DNA from: Chamaecrista fasciculata
Taxonomy: Eukaryota; Streptophyta; Magnoliopsida; Fabales; Fabaceae
Reading direction: 5' to 3'
NCBI GenBank assembly: GCA_003254925.1
Contig: QANZ01000304.1
Coordinates: 35,577-99,576, forward strand
DNA length: 64,000 bases
This document shows positions 1 through 11,842 of the stretch, piece by piece. The stretch's first letter is position 1. The number at the start of each line of letters is the position of its first letter. Under the pieces are notes generated by a model that did not search any database, had not been told where the DNA came from, and saw only the letters and a program-made list of their open reading frames with translations. A program made the position numbers and the translations under genes.

Positions 1-53
1 GATTTACATGTTTGTAAGACATACAAATCACAATATACATTTATAGTTACCTA

Positions 54-476
54 AGGGTGAGCATGGGTTAAGATTACGAAAAATTTCAATCCGACGAATG
101 CACTTTTTTTAGGGTTGGATTGGGTTGAGTTTCAATTTTGTTATCTATCAACTCGACCTGACCCAACCTATAACTCTACGGGTTGGGTTGGGTCATGTTT
201 GTAGGTCAACATATATATATATATATATATTATTTCTAATTTTTAATAAAAAATGTTATTATAAATATATGAATAATGAAAGAAAAGACTTGTATATAAA
301 AAAATTAAAAAAATATAAATTTTACATATATAAATATAAATGAACTAATATATATAAATGTAATATATATATATATATAATCATTAATCATATAAATTTT
401 AAAGTTAAAATATTTTATTTATAAAGAATAACTATATATACAAAAATATATTAAAAATACATAAATATATATAAAA

Positions 477-507
<31 letters not shown>

Positions 508-654
508 GCGCAATCACAATTAGGTTAAGTTAAGAAACTACAAATCGATTCAATCCACATATATGCCACTTAAAAATTTTGAATCCAACTTAATCCGCAA
601 CTTCAGATTAAGTTAGTTTTTGCCTAAGTTTGTGGGGGTGAATTGCTCAACCCT
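54..654. mobile_element. possible short TIR element (MITE-like)
   Basis: The left end AGGGTGAGCATGGG and the right end, read on the other strand as AGGGTTGAGCAATTC, form short imperfect terminal inverted repeats. Both are flanked inside by GGGTTGGGTTGGGT-type sequence and AT runs. No coding sequence is seen and I could not find a target duplication, so the boundaries are tentative. Confidence 0.3.
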
Positions 655-1172
655 ATTTGGATCTTAAAAAATCTTCCACCAACCTGATTTTGAATAAAGA
701 AAATTACATATATTATTTTTTATTTTTTTGCCAAAATTACATATATTATACATTAATAACTACACAATATTAATAAATAATAATCCCAAACACCCATTAC
801 TCCCTTAGAATGAGGATTGGAGAAAATTATAGGAAGGGAAAGTAACTAAAAATTTTATTTTGGCATTTATTATGATTTAAAATGAAATATCATGTTTCCT
901 TTTCTTCTTAATTACATAGCATGAGTGGATTAAAGAATCTGGTTACGCGTCTACCTTTCGGCCTTTTTTATATTTCCATCTTCCTGACAAGCCCTCCGTT
1001 TACAACATTAACTGAATACGAGGTTACTACTTTTTTTTTAAGAAAAAAGGATTGTTTTAAGGGATTATTTATACTAAAATGGAAGTCTCAACCGACCCAA
1101 TACAAATATATACATGACAATTAGTGGAGTCTCACTACAAAACTATAAGATATACGTACATACAAATTCATA
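655..1172. other. AT-rich intergenic DNA, nothing recognised
   Basis: Only short chance reading frames with no recognisable domains are present. No repeat partner was noticed within the window. Confidence 0.6.
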
Positions 1173-1181
1173 ATTAATTTT

Positions 1182-1559
1182 GGGCAAAAGCACCTATTTT
1201 GTTCGCAAACTTTACACTTGCTCTTAATTTCGTTTCCAGACTTTTTTTACTGTCAATTTTGTCCCCAATCTTTCACATTTTCGTCAATTTTATCATTTGC
1301 TCTTACTTTAACCAAATATTAACGACAGAATCTATGTGACTAATGATATATAATGTAAAATTGATAGAAAAAGAAACTCAATTCCTAACTCAGATTGAAA
1401 AACCAAAAGCAGTCTGTCTTTAATTTATTAAAAGAAGTTAGTCAAAGGATAAAATTGACGAAAACGTGAAAGATTGGGGATGAAATTGACAGCAAAAAAA
1501 GATTAGGGACAAAATTGATAGCAAGTGTAAAGTTTAGGGACGAAATGAGTGCTTTTGCC
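1182..1559. mobile_element. foldback MULE-like element, family A copy 1
   Basis: The two halves are reverse complements of each other. The left arm begins GGGCAAAAGCACC and runs through phrases such as AAACTTTACAC and CCCCAATCTTTCAC; the right arm carries the same phrases inverted and ends in GCTTTTGCC. The element is flanked by an exact 9-bp direct repeat, ATTAATTTT, at 1173-1181 and 1560-1568. A 9-bp target duplication with long inverted arms is typical of non-autonomous Mutator-like elements. No transposase is encoded. Confidence 0.75.
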
Positions 1560-1569
1560 ATTAATTTTT

Positions 1570-1989
1570 GGTCAAAGTGTAATTTGATCCCTTATCTTTT
1601 AGTCAGATTACATCTTTTTTTTTCTTTTACAGTTTTGGTAATTTGGTCTCATATCTTTGCAAAAGTTTCCACCGTTAGTTTTACCTTGAATTTTTCCTCC
1701 GTTAATTATGACATGGACAACTGACTTGGTGGAGAAAGAAAGCTAACGTGACCAAGTGGGATGAGATGGACTTAAATTTGGTCTCATATCTTTCTAAAAT
1801 ATTTCAAATGTGGTTTCATCCAAGTCAATTGTCCACGTCACATTTAATTAATGGAGGGAGATAGACAGAATTTAGTGTGAGTGGAATCTTTTACAAAGAT
1901 ATGAAACTAAATTAAAACTGGAAAAGAAAAAGATAATTGTCTGATTTGTAACTTGAACAAAAGATAAGGGATAAAATTGCATTTTGGCC
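1570..1989. mobile_element. foldback MULE-like element, family B copy 1
   Basis: This second inverted-arm element starts ten bases after family A copy 1. Its left end GGTCAAAGTGTAATTTGATC pairs with the right end, which inverts to GGCCAAAATGCAATTTTATC. It is flanked by TTAATTTTT (9 bp) at 1561-1569 and 1990-1998, which overlaps the target duplication of the preceding element. One element therefore landed at the edge of the other. It is non-coding. Confidence 0.72.
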
Positions 1990-1998
1990 TTAATTTTT

Positions 1999-3403
1999 TA
2001 TTGTAATTAAATTAATTAATCTGTACACTTAGTGTGCCAAGTCTTGTTTAAACGTGCATGCCACCCCAAAGCAACACCAAAATCCACCCTATTTTATCAT
2101 TTTAAATCTCCTATCAATTATTAACCAACGCCCAAACAAAAGAATAGAAAAATCTTTAATAACAGGCCATACCGAGTCTATGTACCTGACCAATTCAAGA
2201 TATGATCGATCCATGAAACACAGAAAAGAAAGAAAAGAAAGAAATTAAAAAGGTGATGATATATATATAATGACAGAATGAAAAGAATTGAATATTACAT
2301 ATACAAATTTAACCAATCTGATAGAAAGGCTTTGTGGGCATGAATGCGAGACATGCAGAGAATATAAGGTTTATAAGCATGACGTATAACTGTAGTGATG
2401 AAGAAACAAGTTTTAAGATTTATAATAACGCCATAGTGGAAAACGTCACTGGCCACTTTGCATGTCGCAGCGATGCTGAAATATCATCTCACTCACATTG
2501 CAAATACAATGAACTTTCAGTTTCGTGTATTAAAATAACCTCCAATTTGCTTCCATTTCCAAATCCTTTGAGGTGACACATATAGGAAAATACAAGCATG
2601 AATATATATTTAATTTATATAATTATATACAATAATTCACAAATCACAACCCTCATGGTGGAAATTAATTAATATATTAATTGTACGTGCCTAGCTAGAT
2701 ATATATATAGCTAGCTACCTTTTTTATATATAATTAGTTAGTTTGAAAAATATATATGGATGGGATCGTTTCAACTTGGTTGAAAGGGTTCATCACTTCA
2801 TCAATCTGTATACAGGAGCTAGCTTTCCGATTCCCATCTGTGATGTGGATTGAAAGCAACTTAATTAATCATTGCAATTTGGAATTATTTTTGCCTTCAA
2901 TAATTTAAGATATTTGGAAAAGTCACCAACCATTGCTCGCCACTTAATTTCTTGAAAGTAATTTTATTTTCGATATTTTGTGCTTAATTATATTAAGCTC
3001 CCATGCATCTTCTTCATTATGTATTCGTGAAGATCTAATGAATTTACCAGTAATTAACATTCTCTTTTCATATATATAAACACACGCATGTATTATTCTT
3101 GATTATGTTATTTACGAATCAAACATATCCATGCATGTCTCTTTTCTATGTAATTCAGAATTTCGTATCGCAGCTAATTTGCACTAGATCAATTCAAAAG
3201 AATCAAAATTGGGTACAATTATATATGTATGAACATTTGAAACCTTACCCTTCAGAAATTATACTAAGCTACTATGTATTTCTCAACGAGAAGAAATACA
3301 AAGAATTAATTTAAAATGTAATTTACTACTTTTCATACGCAAATTTTTACTTTTAAAAAAATATAAAAATTCCTAAGAAGAAACTTGTGATCTGAAGCAT
3401 TTT
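1999..3403. other. AT-rich intergenic DNA, nothing recognised
   Basis: Several short open frames exist, for example 80 codons at 2334-2576. None shows a recognisable motif, codon bias or partner exon, so I see no supportable gene here. Confidence 0.5.
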
Positions 3404-3418
3404 AACATAATCTTATAT

Positions 3419-3944
3419 TTTTTTTTTTGGTGACAAACGGGCCTAAAGGCCAAACACAAGAAAACCCGAAAACCACAAACAACCGAAAACAACACAGCGC
3501 AGCGAAGAGACACAAAAGCCAAACAAGGTCATCATCTCTCTCCCCTAGCAAAACCTAACCCTAACGAATCTCTCAACAAGCGGAGCTTCAACTCCGGTGG
3601 AGGCGAGTCAGCCCACATCTCAAGCACGGCATCACGACGCTGAGTACCAAGATTCGCCATAAAATCAGCACAGTAGTTAGCTTCACGCCAGATTTGGCGA
3701 ATTCTCCACTCATCGAAGGTAGCAAGCCGATGAATAGTCTCCTTCACAATCCCATGAATCTCCACAGGGCAGTTAGTCGGCTCCTTAACAGCATCAACAA
3801 CAATACACGAATCACTCTCCAGCATAATTTTTTTGATTCCCATCGCAGTCGCCATCTGAACCAGCTCCAAGATAGCCCAAGCTTCAGCTTTAATTATCGA
3901 AACATCACCCAGATATCTACAGAAGCCACGCATCCATCTCCCGA
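3419..3944 (-). mobile_element. 5'-truncated LINE (non-LTR retrotransposon) insertion
   Basis: A T-tract at about 3419-3429 on the + strand is the poly(A) tail of an element inserted on the - strand. The insertion is flanked by an exact 15-bp target duplication, AACATAATCTTATAT, at 3404-3418 and 3945-3959. It encodes the C-terminal RNase H-like domain found at the end of plant L1-type LINE polyproteins. Only about 0.5 kb of an element normally several kb long is present, which is the usual outcome of incomplete target-primed reverse transcription. Confidence 0.82.
3532..3944 (-). pseudogene. LINE ORF2 C-terminal RNase H-like domain fragment
   Basis: The frame open through 4014 on the - strand contains the RNase H-like fold of plant LINE/RVT_3 proteins: KAEAWAILELVQMA, then LESDSCIVVDAV with the acidic residue, then the helix WREANYCADFMANLG, whose N-x2-AD-x2-A pattern is characteristic. 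The frame upstream of 3944 is host DNA and not part of the protein. Endonuclease and reverse transcriptase domains are absent, so the fragment cannot be functional by itself. Confidence 0.75.
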
Positions 3945-3959
3945 AACATAATCTTATAT

Positions 3960-5086
3960 AGACCAAAATATCATGTATTAATTCTTTCAAATACAAATAT
4001 GCAAATAATCTCATTCAACTATGTCTAGTTGCAAATAGAATCCTATCAACTATCAAATCTAGCAAATAATTTTTCCTTCAACCATCAAATATATTTCTTT
4101 TACTACTGTATGGTCTAGTTGCTAACATCTCTCTTAAAATTAGAAAAGCTAGCGAATATTAGCATGCACATTTGTTTTTCACAATTTTTTAAATTCTAGT
4201 ATTTTTAAATAGTTTTTTTTAGATTTTTTTAGTAGATGATATGATAAAGATTTTGAAAACAACTAAATATGTATATACATGAAAATATTATGTTTAAACT
4301 ATATACACTGAGTTAGATCAGAGTGTTAATATTGTGAAAGTATTTGTTAAATTTTATATCCATATATAGAGTATTTACACCATAATTGAAGGGAAAGTAT
4401 TTGCTATATTATTGATGTTTTTACAATAAAGGACCAATAATATCGTGTTATGTGTACGGAGTTTGACTTTGCCATGGATTGGAGATGCTTCAAATGGAAC
4501 CTTAATTGTGATTCATCATTGCAAGAAATACAAGACATGATTAATTTAATTATCCGATTGAAGGAACCGAGTAAGAGATCCCTATACCTCAACCTATTTC
4601 ATTAGTAGTATTCACCCGTCATCATAACGTTCTCTTAATTATTTTTTTTGTATTGAGACAAATATTATGTTTAGTTCTTTAAATTAAACTTGACCTAGTT
4701 TATTAAAATTCAGGCTGAGACCCAAATGTATGTGAACCCTTGATTTAGTCCGACTCGATCTTGTGCATCCTAAACTTACCAACTATTTGATCGGTTAATG
4801 GATTTATTTGTATCATGGATATATGATAATTTTACTCAAAATAAATACTTTTATATATGTTAGTATACCAAACAAACTTTCGTAACATAAAAATACGTTT
4901 TATTATATATCAACATTTACTTTTTTTAAATTATACTATTTTAAGTTTATCAAAAAAAATTATACTATTATATATATATATATATATATATAATAAGCTA
5001 TTTGATCAGCCTGATTTTTCGTTTCTGATTAATTAAAACTACCTTGACTGCTTGACAGGGTAAGCAAGCAACCGAGTACATATATA
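3960..5086. other. AT-rich intergenic DNA with an (AT)n run
   Basis: There is no gene signal. A dinucleotide AT microsatellite sits near 4969-4992. The remaining frames are short and unrecognisable. Confidence 0.55.
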
Positions 5087-5298
5087 TCTATATATAGTAT
5101 AGGAAATATATATATATATATATCTAATATTATATGGTTCCACCCCTTTCTGATCGTCCATGTTTAAAATTATAATCTGAAATTAAAAATAAGAGAAAAT
5201 TTATTATTTGGTCTCTCTTTCTTTACTAAGTTAACAATTTACCCTTATTTATTTTACATACATATTTGCGTGCTCGTTAGGGCACGCAAAGCCCCTAG
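5087..5298 (+). mobile_element. small non-autonomous Helitron-like element
   Basis: The 3' end shows the Helitron signature: a perfect 9-bp hairpin (TTTGCGTGC at 5265-5273 pairing with GCACGCAAA at 5282-5290), a short spacer, then CTAG followed by host T. The proposed 5' end TCTATATATAG follows an A, giving insertion between A and T. A related block is found inverted at about 16838-16940, so the sequence is dispersed. The 3' end is better supported than the 5' end. Confidence 0.5.
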
Positions 5299-5535
5299 TA
5301 TATATATATATATATGAAGCAAAGGTAGAGTAATAGACGACGCATTTAATTTTGTTTGTTAAGCAATAGAGAATATAATGTCTTTTACATCACAGTTTTG
5401 TCTGCAAGTATTTGGATTAAACCTCATCCATCATCATTCTGAATTTGTTAATTGGGTTCCCTACTTATTTTCTGGGATTTCCTTTCATCATTGATTTACT
5501 TTGCTCTTTTCATTCATTTTCATTAATATATTATA

Positions 5536-6063
5536 GGCAAAAGTACTAATTTCATCCCCAAACTTTACACCAACTGTCAATTTCGTCCCAAAACTTTTTT
5601 TGCTGTCATCTTCGTCCCCAAACTTTACAATAGCTGTCAATTTCATCCCCAATCTTTTTTTGCTGTCGATTTCGTCCCCAAACTTTACATCAACTGTCAA
5701 TTTCGTCCCCGATCTTTCACATTTTCGTCAATTTTATCATTTGACTAACTTCTTTTAATAAATTAACGACAGACTGCATCCTGTTTTTGAATCTAAGTTA
5801 GGATTTGAGTTTCTTTTTCTATCAATTTTACATTATATATCGTTAGCCACATAGATTTTGTCGTCAATATTTGGCTAAAGTAAGAGCAAAGGATAGAATT
5901 GACCAAAATGTGAAAGATTAGGGACGAAATTGACAGCAAAACAATATTGGGGATGAAATTGACAGCATGTGTAAAGTTTGGGGACGAAATTGACAGTAAA
6001 GAAAGATTGGGGACGAAATTGACAGCAGGTGTAAAGTTTGGGGACGAAATGAATACTTTTGCC
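5536..6063. mobile_element. foldback MULE-like element, family A copy 2
   Basis: Long inverted arms start at GGCAAAAGTACTAATTTC and end at GAATACTTTTGCC. They are flanked by an exact 9-bp duplication, TATATTATA, at 5527-5535 and 6064-6072. Inside each arm the phrase CCCCAAACTTTACA is tandemly reiterated together with CTGTCAATTTCGTCCC, so this copy is longer than copy 1. It is non-coding; short in-frame repeat peptides such as KFGDE come from the arm repeats. Confidence 0.78.
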
Positions 6064-6090
6064 TATATTATAATTTCATTTTACTTTTTA

Positions 6091-6513
6091 GGCCAAAGTG
6101 CAAATTTGGTTCCATATCTTTTGCTTAGTTCTCAATTTGGTCTTATATATATTTTTGTTGCACTTTTAGTCCAATATCTTTGCAAAAGGCCCCAATTTGA
6201 TCCCATATCATTTTTAGTCCCATATTTTTTGGTTATGTTGCAAAATTGGTCTTGTATCTTTGCAAAAGGATCAACCGTTAATTGATTTTTTTACAAAAGA
6301 TATGAGACCATTTCTACACTTGATTCAAAGATATATATAGGATCAATTATGCAATTGACCCAAATATGTGTAACCAAATCTCTATAACAAAAAAAGATAT
6401 GAGACCAAATTTGGATCTGACCAAAAATATGAGACCAAAAGTGCAGCAAAAAAAGATATGAGATCAAATTAGGAACTGAGTGAAAGAGAGGAGACGAAAT
6501 TAAAACTTTAGCC
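6091..6513. mobile_element. foldback MULE-like element, family B copy 2
   Basis: The arms begin GGCCAAAGTGCAAATTTGG and end in TAAAACTTTAGCC, with TACTTTTTA duplicated at 6082-6090 and 6514-6522. It lies only 18 bp beyond the target duplication of family A copy 2, repeating the A-then-B order seen at 1182-1989. Confidence 0.75.
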
Positions 6514-6522
6514 TACTTTTTA

Positions 6523-7002
6523 TATATTTTTGCTTCACCTGGCCGGCCAGAGACTCGGCTAATTCTCTGCCCTAGATTCTGAGTTTTGAATGAGAAAATT
6601 GTCCTCATGTATAAGTTGTCCTCAAACAAAAATTAATTAAGGATTAATATTATCCTCTGATTAATTATCTCACAAGAATCCTTGTACGACAAAACAAACC
6701 TGGCCAACTTCAATTATCCAGGCCATATAAAACTGGTTCTACACGAACCTTGATCAGGTTTGAAGAAGTAGCATTATTATAGTTGAATTTCATAAATATT
6801 ATATCATGAGTTCAGGTTGTTTATGAAAAAGATTTTATTAATAGAAATAAAACTTATTCTGATGACATTTACATCTCGAAATGATTAGTATTTAACTGTC
6901 AACCATCACTTATTTTTTTCTATTATTAGAATATCGACATATCGCTTCCTTCTTATAAAAAAAAAAAATAACTATTTTATATATCAAACACATATTACCG
7001 AG
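6523..7002. other. intergenic DNA, nothing recognised
   Basis: AT-rich sequence without coding or repeat signals that I can name. Confidence 0.5.
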
Positions 7003-7890
7003 GGTTTCAAAATCGAATCGGTCGAAGTAACGATTCAAGGTTCAATAGTTCCACCGTTCATAAATTAATTAATTAATAATTAATAGACCAATAAAATAAT
7101 AAATTACTAATCATAATTTAAAAAATTCTATATGTAATAAAATTTAAATTTAACATGTCATAATTAAATTTATAAAGAGTCATTATAACATAAATATAGT
7201 CAAATAAACACAATAAGAAAATAAACTACAATCAAGCCAAACAATAAAAAAGAAATAAACCACTAACAAGGAAATACACCAAATCAGGCCAAACTACAAA
7301 AAGAAAATAAACTACAAGAAATAAATAAATCACAATAAGAAAATAAACTACAAGTAGGAAATAAATATTCACCCTATTAATTAGAAACAAACAGCCGACC
7401 CTATTCACATTTCGAACGACAAAACAGAGCAGAAACATAGCATGCAAAGACAATGGGAAATGAATTTTAGAGCAGTGGCGAAGAGGAAAGTAACAGAGTA
7501 GACAGAGATGATGACTACGACGATGTGGGAGTGAAGAGCGATGGCATCATGGGAGTGAAGAAGAAGAGAGGAAAAGAGCGATGGTGGAGTCGAGTCAGCT
7601 AGGGTTGGAGTTAGATTAGGGAAATGATGATTGAAAATGAAGTAAGGATTGAACCGATTTTTTTAAAAAAAATCAGATGCAAAACGACACCATTTTGAGC
7701 AATTGAGAGAAAAAAACAAGAGTTTGGCTGAACCCCCAAACTGTCAGTTCAATTCGGTTTTGGCGGTTCATGGCCGGTTCTTACTGTTCTCTGGTGGTTT
7801 GCTGTATAGCCGATTTTCTCTATGACTCGTACCGGACTGGTGGGCGGTTTATGGTCCAACCGGTTGAACCGGCCGATCCAATTTTAATAA
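7003..7890. mobile_element. possible MULE-type TIR element
   Basis: The left end GGTTTCAAAATCGAATCGG and the right end, inverted as GGTTATTAAAATTGGATCGG, are similar imperfect inverted repeats. GGTTCAA/CCGGTT-rich sub-terminal sequence occurs at both ends. The interior is AT-rich with a GA-rich patch at 7470-7570. No clean target duplication was found, so the class is tentative. Confidence 0.4.
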
Positions 7891-9624
7891 CCATTATTAC
7901 TATGTAAAAATTATACTTATTAACAAATATACAACTTTATTTCCTTACTTAACTCAAATTAGAGTAAACGAATAAATATCTTAATGGATACTCAGCATCA
8001 CACTTGAGACTCTACTAACATACAATTCTTAGCACACTTTACATTATAAAAATCAAAGATATATATATATTTAGTATATTATTATTATTATTATAATAGT
8101 AGAAAAACAACATACATGCAGGAATATAGTAATTAATTAATAGGGTAGGCCTGAGTGAAGAAATTAAGATGATTCCTAATCCCTGAGGGAAAGAAGTGGG
8201 ATTGGAGATGTGGACAAAATCACCAGACACAGGAATTGGAAGTAAGCCCAATACTAATAGTGACGAAAATTGTCGACGCCGCATCATTTATTTATTTATT
8301 TTATGTTTGTTTGTTTGGTTGATTCTGCTGCTGTATGTCTCTGCAATTAATGTCGGTGTACCGCAGCCAAACTGCTTCGAAGCCAAAACCATGAGCCTTT
8401 CCAGTTTCCACATAAATATTTATAAATATTGTTTTTGTTCTTTTCTTTTATTTTCTTTTTAATTAGGTTCAATGTTTTCCCGCACGTGAAAAACCAACAA
8501 AAAGAACTTTGTTTATGGTCAACCAAAGAACATAAAAGAGATTTGTAACTTTCATCAGTTCAGAATTCAGATCCTCTTCATGTTCTACATAATTCGTTCT
8601 TTATGTGAAATTTTCTTTTTTTTTTAATCAAAAGAAAAAAGTATTCAATTAGACCAAGAATGTTAATACTTCATCGTAAAACTTGCTTTCTTGAACCTGC
8701 ATTCTCATCTTCAAAAAAAAAACGGCTGTGTTATGAATTGAATAACTGGGACGAGCTAAACTAATTTATGGCAACGGCAAACAGCAACCGTAAAAAGAAA
8801 ATGGTGTCTTCTAATAAGATATTGTAATAAAAATTTTAGTATTAAAAGTCATAAGAATATTAATAATTTTATTTATATTTTTTAAATTGCAGAATTAATA
8901 TGAAGTTGTTTGATTTCATATGATTTTTCTATTTCTTATATTTTATATATTTTTATTAATATATAATCTTAAAAAGACTAACAATTATGTGAAAATTATT
9001 ATAGTAGTAGAGATTATAATTTATATACTAAAGTGTTTAAACTTTAAAGTGTTTTATTTTTTTGTCAAGACAATTCTTTAAAAAAAATGTTGCTACTCTT
9101 TCTTATTGGGTTGGGCTTGTGTCAATCTAGTCTTTGTTTTTCGGCCCTGTTTCTTGCCCAGGTCTACTTGTTTGTTTAGGCATTGGCCCTTTTACCGTCA
9201 CGACACTGCAAAAAAAAAAAAAGTTACACCAGAAAGCTTAATCTGTGTTCAAAACAAATACTTTTCTATCTTGAAAAGATATATAAATACTTATTAAAAT
9301 TAAAATAAAATAAAATATTAAAATTATCACTTATCAAAAAAAAAATTCTTAAATTTATATTCTAATATTATTTATTTTTATATAAAAAAAATAAACTAAA
9401 AATACTTTTTTTGCAATAATTAAATACGTATTTAATAATGACCACATTATACACGTAATGAATATACAAATATTTAATTAAAATAAGTGAACTAAAAAGA
9501 TACCTTTTGTTCTCTGAAGTCTATGTAACCAATTTTTTATTTTAAAAATGATAAATATAAATATTCAAATAAAAGACAAATCATTGATTCGTTTTCTTTT
9601 TCCTAATAAAAAGAAGATATAAAA
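7891..9624. other. intergenic DNA, no supported gene
   Basis: A short - strand frame at 8039-8287 begins with a basic, hydrophobic stretch (MMRRRQFSSLLVLGLL) that superficially resembles a signal peptide. It has no recognisable continuation and runs into low-complexity sequence. I see no other gene evidence. Confidence 0.4.
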
Positions 9625-10168
9625 GGTTAAAGGCTTATTTTGGTCTAAAATGTATCCTAGTATTTATTTTGGTCCATTATGTTTCAAAATGTTCAAATTG
9701 ACCTTAAATGTTTGCAAAATGTTTCTTTTTGGTCTCAAACTATTGAATATGACTTGTTTTAAGTTCAAACGTGACAACTTTAGACCTATGTATTGTTCTC
9801 AAAAAGTATTTTTCTATTCAGTTGGAGTTGTCAACAAATGAGGTCAAATCGGTCCTAAAAGTATACAGCTTGTTTTATGGTCAAACAAGCAAAGTTGATC
9901 GTATATTCATATTTTTCTCGTTTCAAATTCAAATGCGACAAATTCAGAACTACAAGTTCCTCTTAACAAGTCTTTTGAACTTGAAATGAAGGACGAGAAA
10001 AATATGACCAAATTCAATATTTTGTGACCAAAATGAAACATTTTACCAATATTTAGGACCAAAATGAATCATTTTGCCAACATTTAGGACCAATTTGAAC
10101 ATTTTGAAACATAATGGACCAAAATGAACATTATGGCATACATTTAGGACCAAAATGACCCTTTGACC
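9625..10168. mobile_element. foldback MULE-like element, family C copy 1
   Basis: Inverted arms are built from repeated phrases such as TTTTGGTCCATTATGTTTC and AAATGTTTGCAAAATG on the left and their complements on the right, ending in GACCCTTTGACC. The same family recurs at 20848-21384 and, shortened, at 28191-28351. The flanks do not show a clean 9-bp duplication in this copy. Confidence 0.6.
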
Positions 10169-11134
10169 AAAAAACTTTAAAACATTCTTTTCTTTTGGTC
10201 TGAAAAAGAAAACTTCAGGATATAACGGGCCTTTCAACACAGTTCTATAGTGGGCCGAGCCCAAAATATTTTTAAGGCCCAGAAATATTGTAGTCTGTAA
10301 TATTAAGTTATGACCAACTTTTCAAAAAAAAAAAAGTTATGACCAATGGACCAATCATATTTGTCCCACTTCTACACATAGAGCAAATTATTATTAGCTA
10401 GGGCTTATCTGGTGTCATTCTCATTTCATGGAGGAAAAAATCGCTCGCGTTTTTTTTATCATATTTGTCCCACTTCTACACTTTTTTTTTTTATTTCTTG
10501 GCCCTTGTTCTTCATTTTTTCTAGATTTGCAAGGATAAGTTGTAATAATTGCAATTTTCTTCTTGATATATATATAAATTTCAATTGAATAAGTTAATTT
10601 CTTTGTCCTTAAAGTTCTTTTTTTTTTTATAATAAAAAAAACAAGAATAATGGTAATGTAAAGCACACCAAAACAATATCAATGATTCTTCTCCGAAGCT
10701 CAACTCACCTAAACTTTAATTTACCAAAAAAAAATATCAATGATTCTTTTTCACTTGAATAAACCTAATAAGAGCAATGAAGAGCAAAAATCATAGCAAC
10801 AACTATAACATATAATTCGTACGATAAATGTACAAAAAAAGAATAACGAGAATTATTAACGTAACAAAAACTCCTCTAATATAAATTAAACGAGAATTAT
10901 TTAATGTGATAAAAACTCTTTCAATACTAAGATCAGTGATAAATTTTATCTTGAAATTAAAGAATATTGAAGACATACTTTTTAAAATGTAGTTTTAAAT
11001 CTTCAAATTGTGCGATTTTATCGATTTTACTCGAGTTTGATCGAGTCTGACTCGAGTTTAGCAAGGTGCGATTTAACAAGATTTTAGTAGGCAAAATCCC
11101 GATTTTATGATTTAACTCCTGATTTTGACAACCA
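10169..11134. other. intergenic DNA, nothing recognised
   Basis: Low-complexity A/T runs and short frames only. The stretch TCGAGTTTGATCGAGTC near 11031 is locally repetitive but not assignable. Confidence 0.5.
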
Positions 11135-11842
11135 TGATTGAAGATGTAATTTGAAAATGTATATTGCCTCAATAATAAATACAAGCATGAGTGCATGACT
11201 AAAATATATACAAATCACCCCGAGATTCTACAACATTCTAAAGGGGACAGCTCAGCTAACGAGTTGGAAAGAGAATATACACTAGAAATGCAGCACATGA
11301 GTATAACAGATTTGGTGGTTAGCATTGTACTGTTATATACAACAATTGTTGTCTAATCATTCTGTAATATCCCCTTTCAAACTGAGAGGGAGTTCAGCAA
11401 CTCGAAATTTGTCTCAAAGAGTATCCTCAATAAGCTTAACAAAGACTAAATGAGGCCCATATTTTTTAGTAGACAAAATAGTAAGGGGAGGAGAGGATGT
11501 AATAGCAGATGCAAAAGAAGAAGATATAGCAGGGGAAGAAGAGGCTGAAGAAGGAGAGGATTCCATTGTCGTGAGACTAGAAGAGCTCTAATATCATAAA
11601 GAATACTGATGATATAATTTGAAAATGTATGTATATTGCCTCAATAATGAATACAAATATAACTAACATTATATACAAAGCAACCCCACATTCTACAACA
11701 TTCTAAAGGGACAGCTCAGCTAACAAACTGAAAAGAGAATAATTATACACTAGAAATGCAGCACATGAGTATAACAGATTTGATGGTTAGCAATATACAG
11801 TTGTACACAAGATTTATTGCCTAATCATTCTCTAATAGAAAT
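11135..11842 (-). mobile_element. collapsed LTR retrotransposon with two LTRs and almost no interior
   Basis: Two similar roughly 235-bp blocks, at about 11135-11369 and 11609-11842, share phrases such as GCAGCACATGAGTATAACAG and ACAGCTCAGCTAAC in direct orientation. The roughly 230-bp interior has a purine tract on the - strand (TTTGAAAGGGGA, next to 11370). At 11587-11598 it has a degenerate complement of the initiator-Met tRNA primer site (GCTCTAATATCA against the usual GCTCTGATACCA). The element is thus on the - strand and lacks gag and pol. Divergence between its LTRs shows it is old. Confidence 0.62.

Noticed and set aside
2334..2576. 80-codon + strand frame
   Set aside because: No domain, no splice partners and no codon bias distinguishes it from chance.
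5488..5700. Frames with repeated KFGDE peptides here and at 5947-6285
   Set aside because: These come from tandem phrases in the arms of a foldback MULE and are not a protein repeat gene.
8039..8287. Short - strand frame with signal-peptide-like start
   Set aside because: It has no conserved motif and ends in low-complexity Tyr/Asn/Ile sequence; no supporting exon was found.
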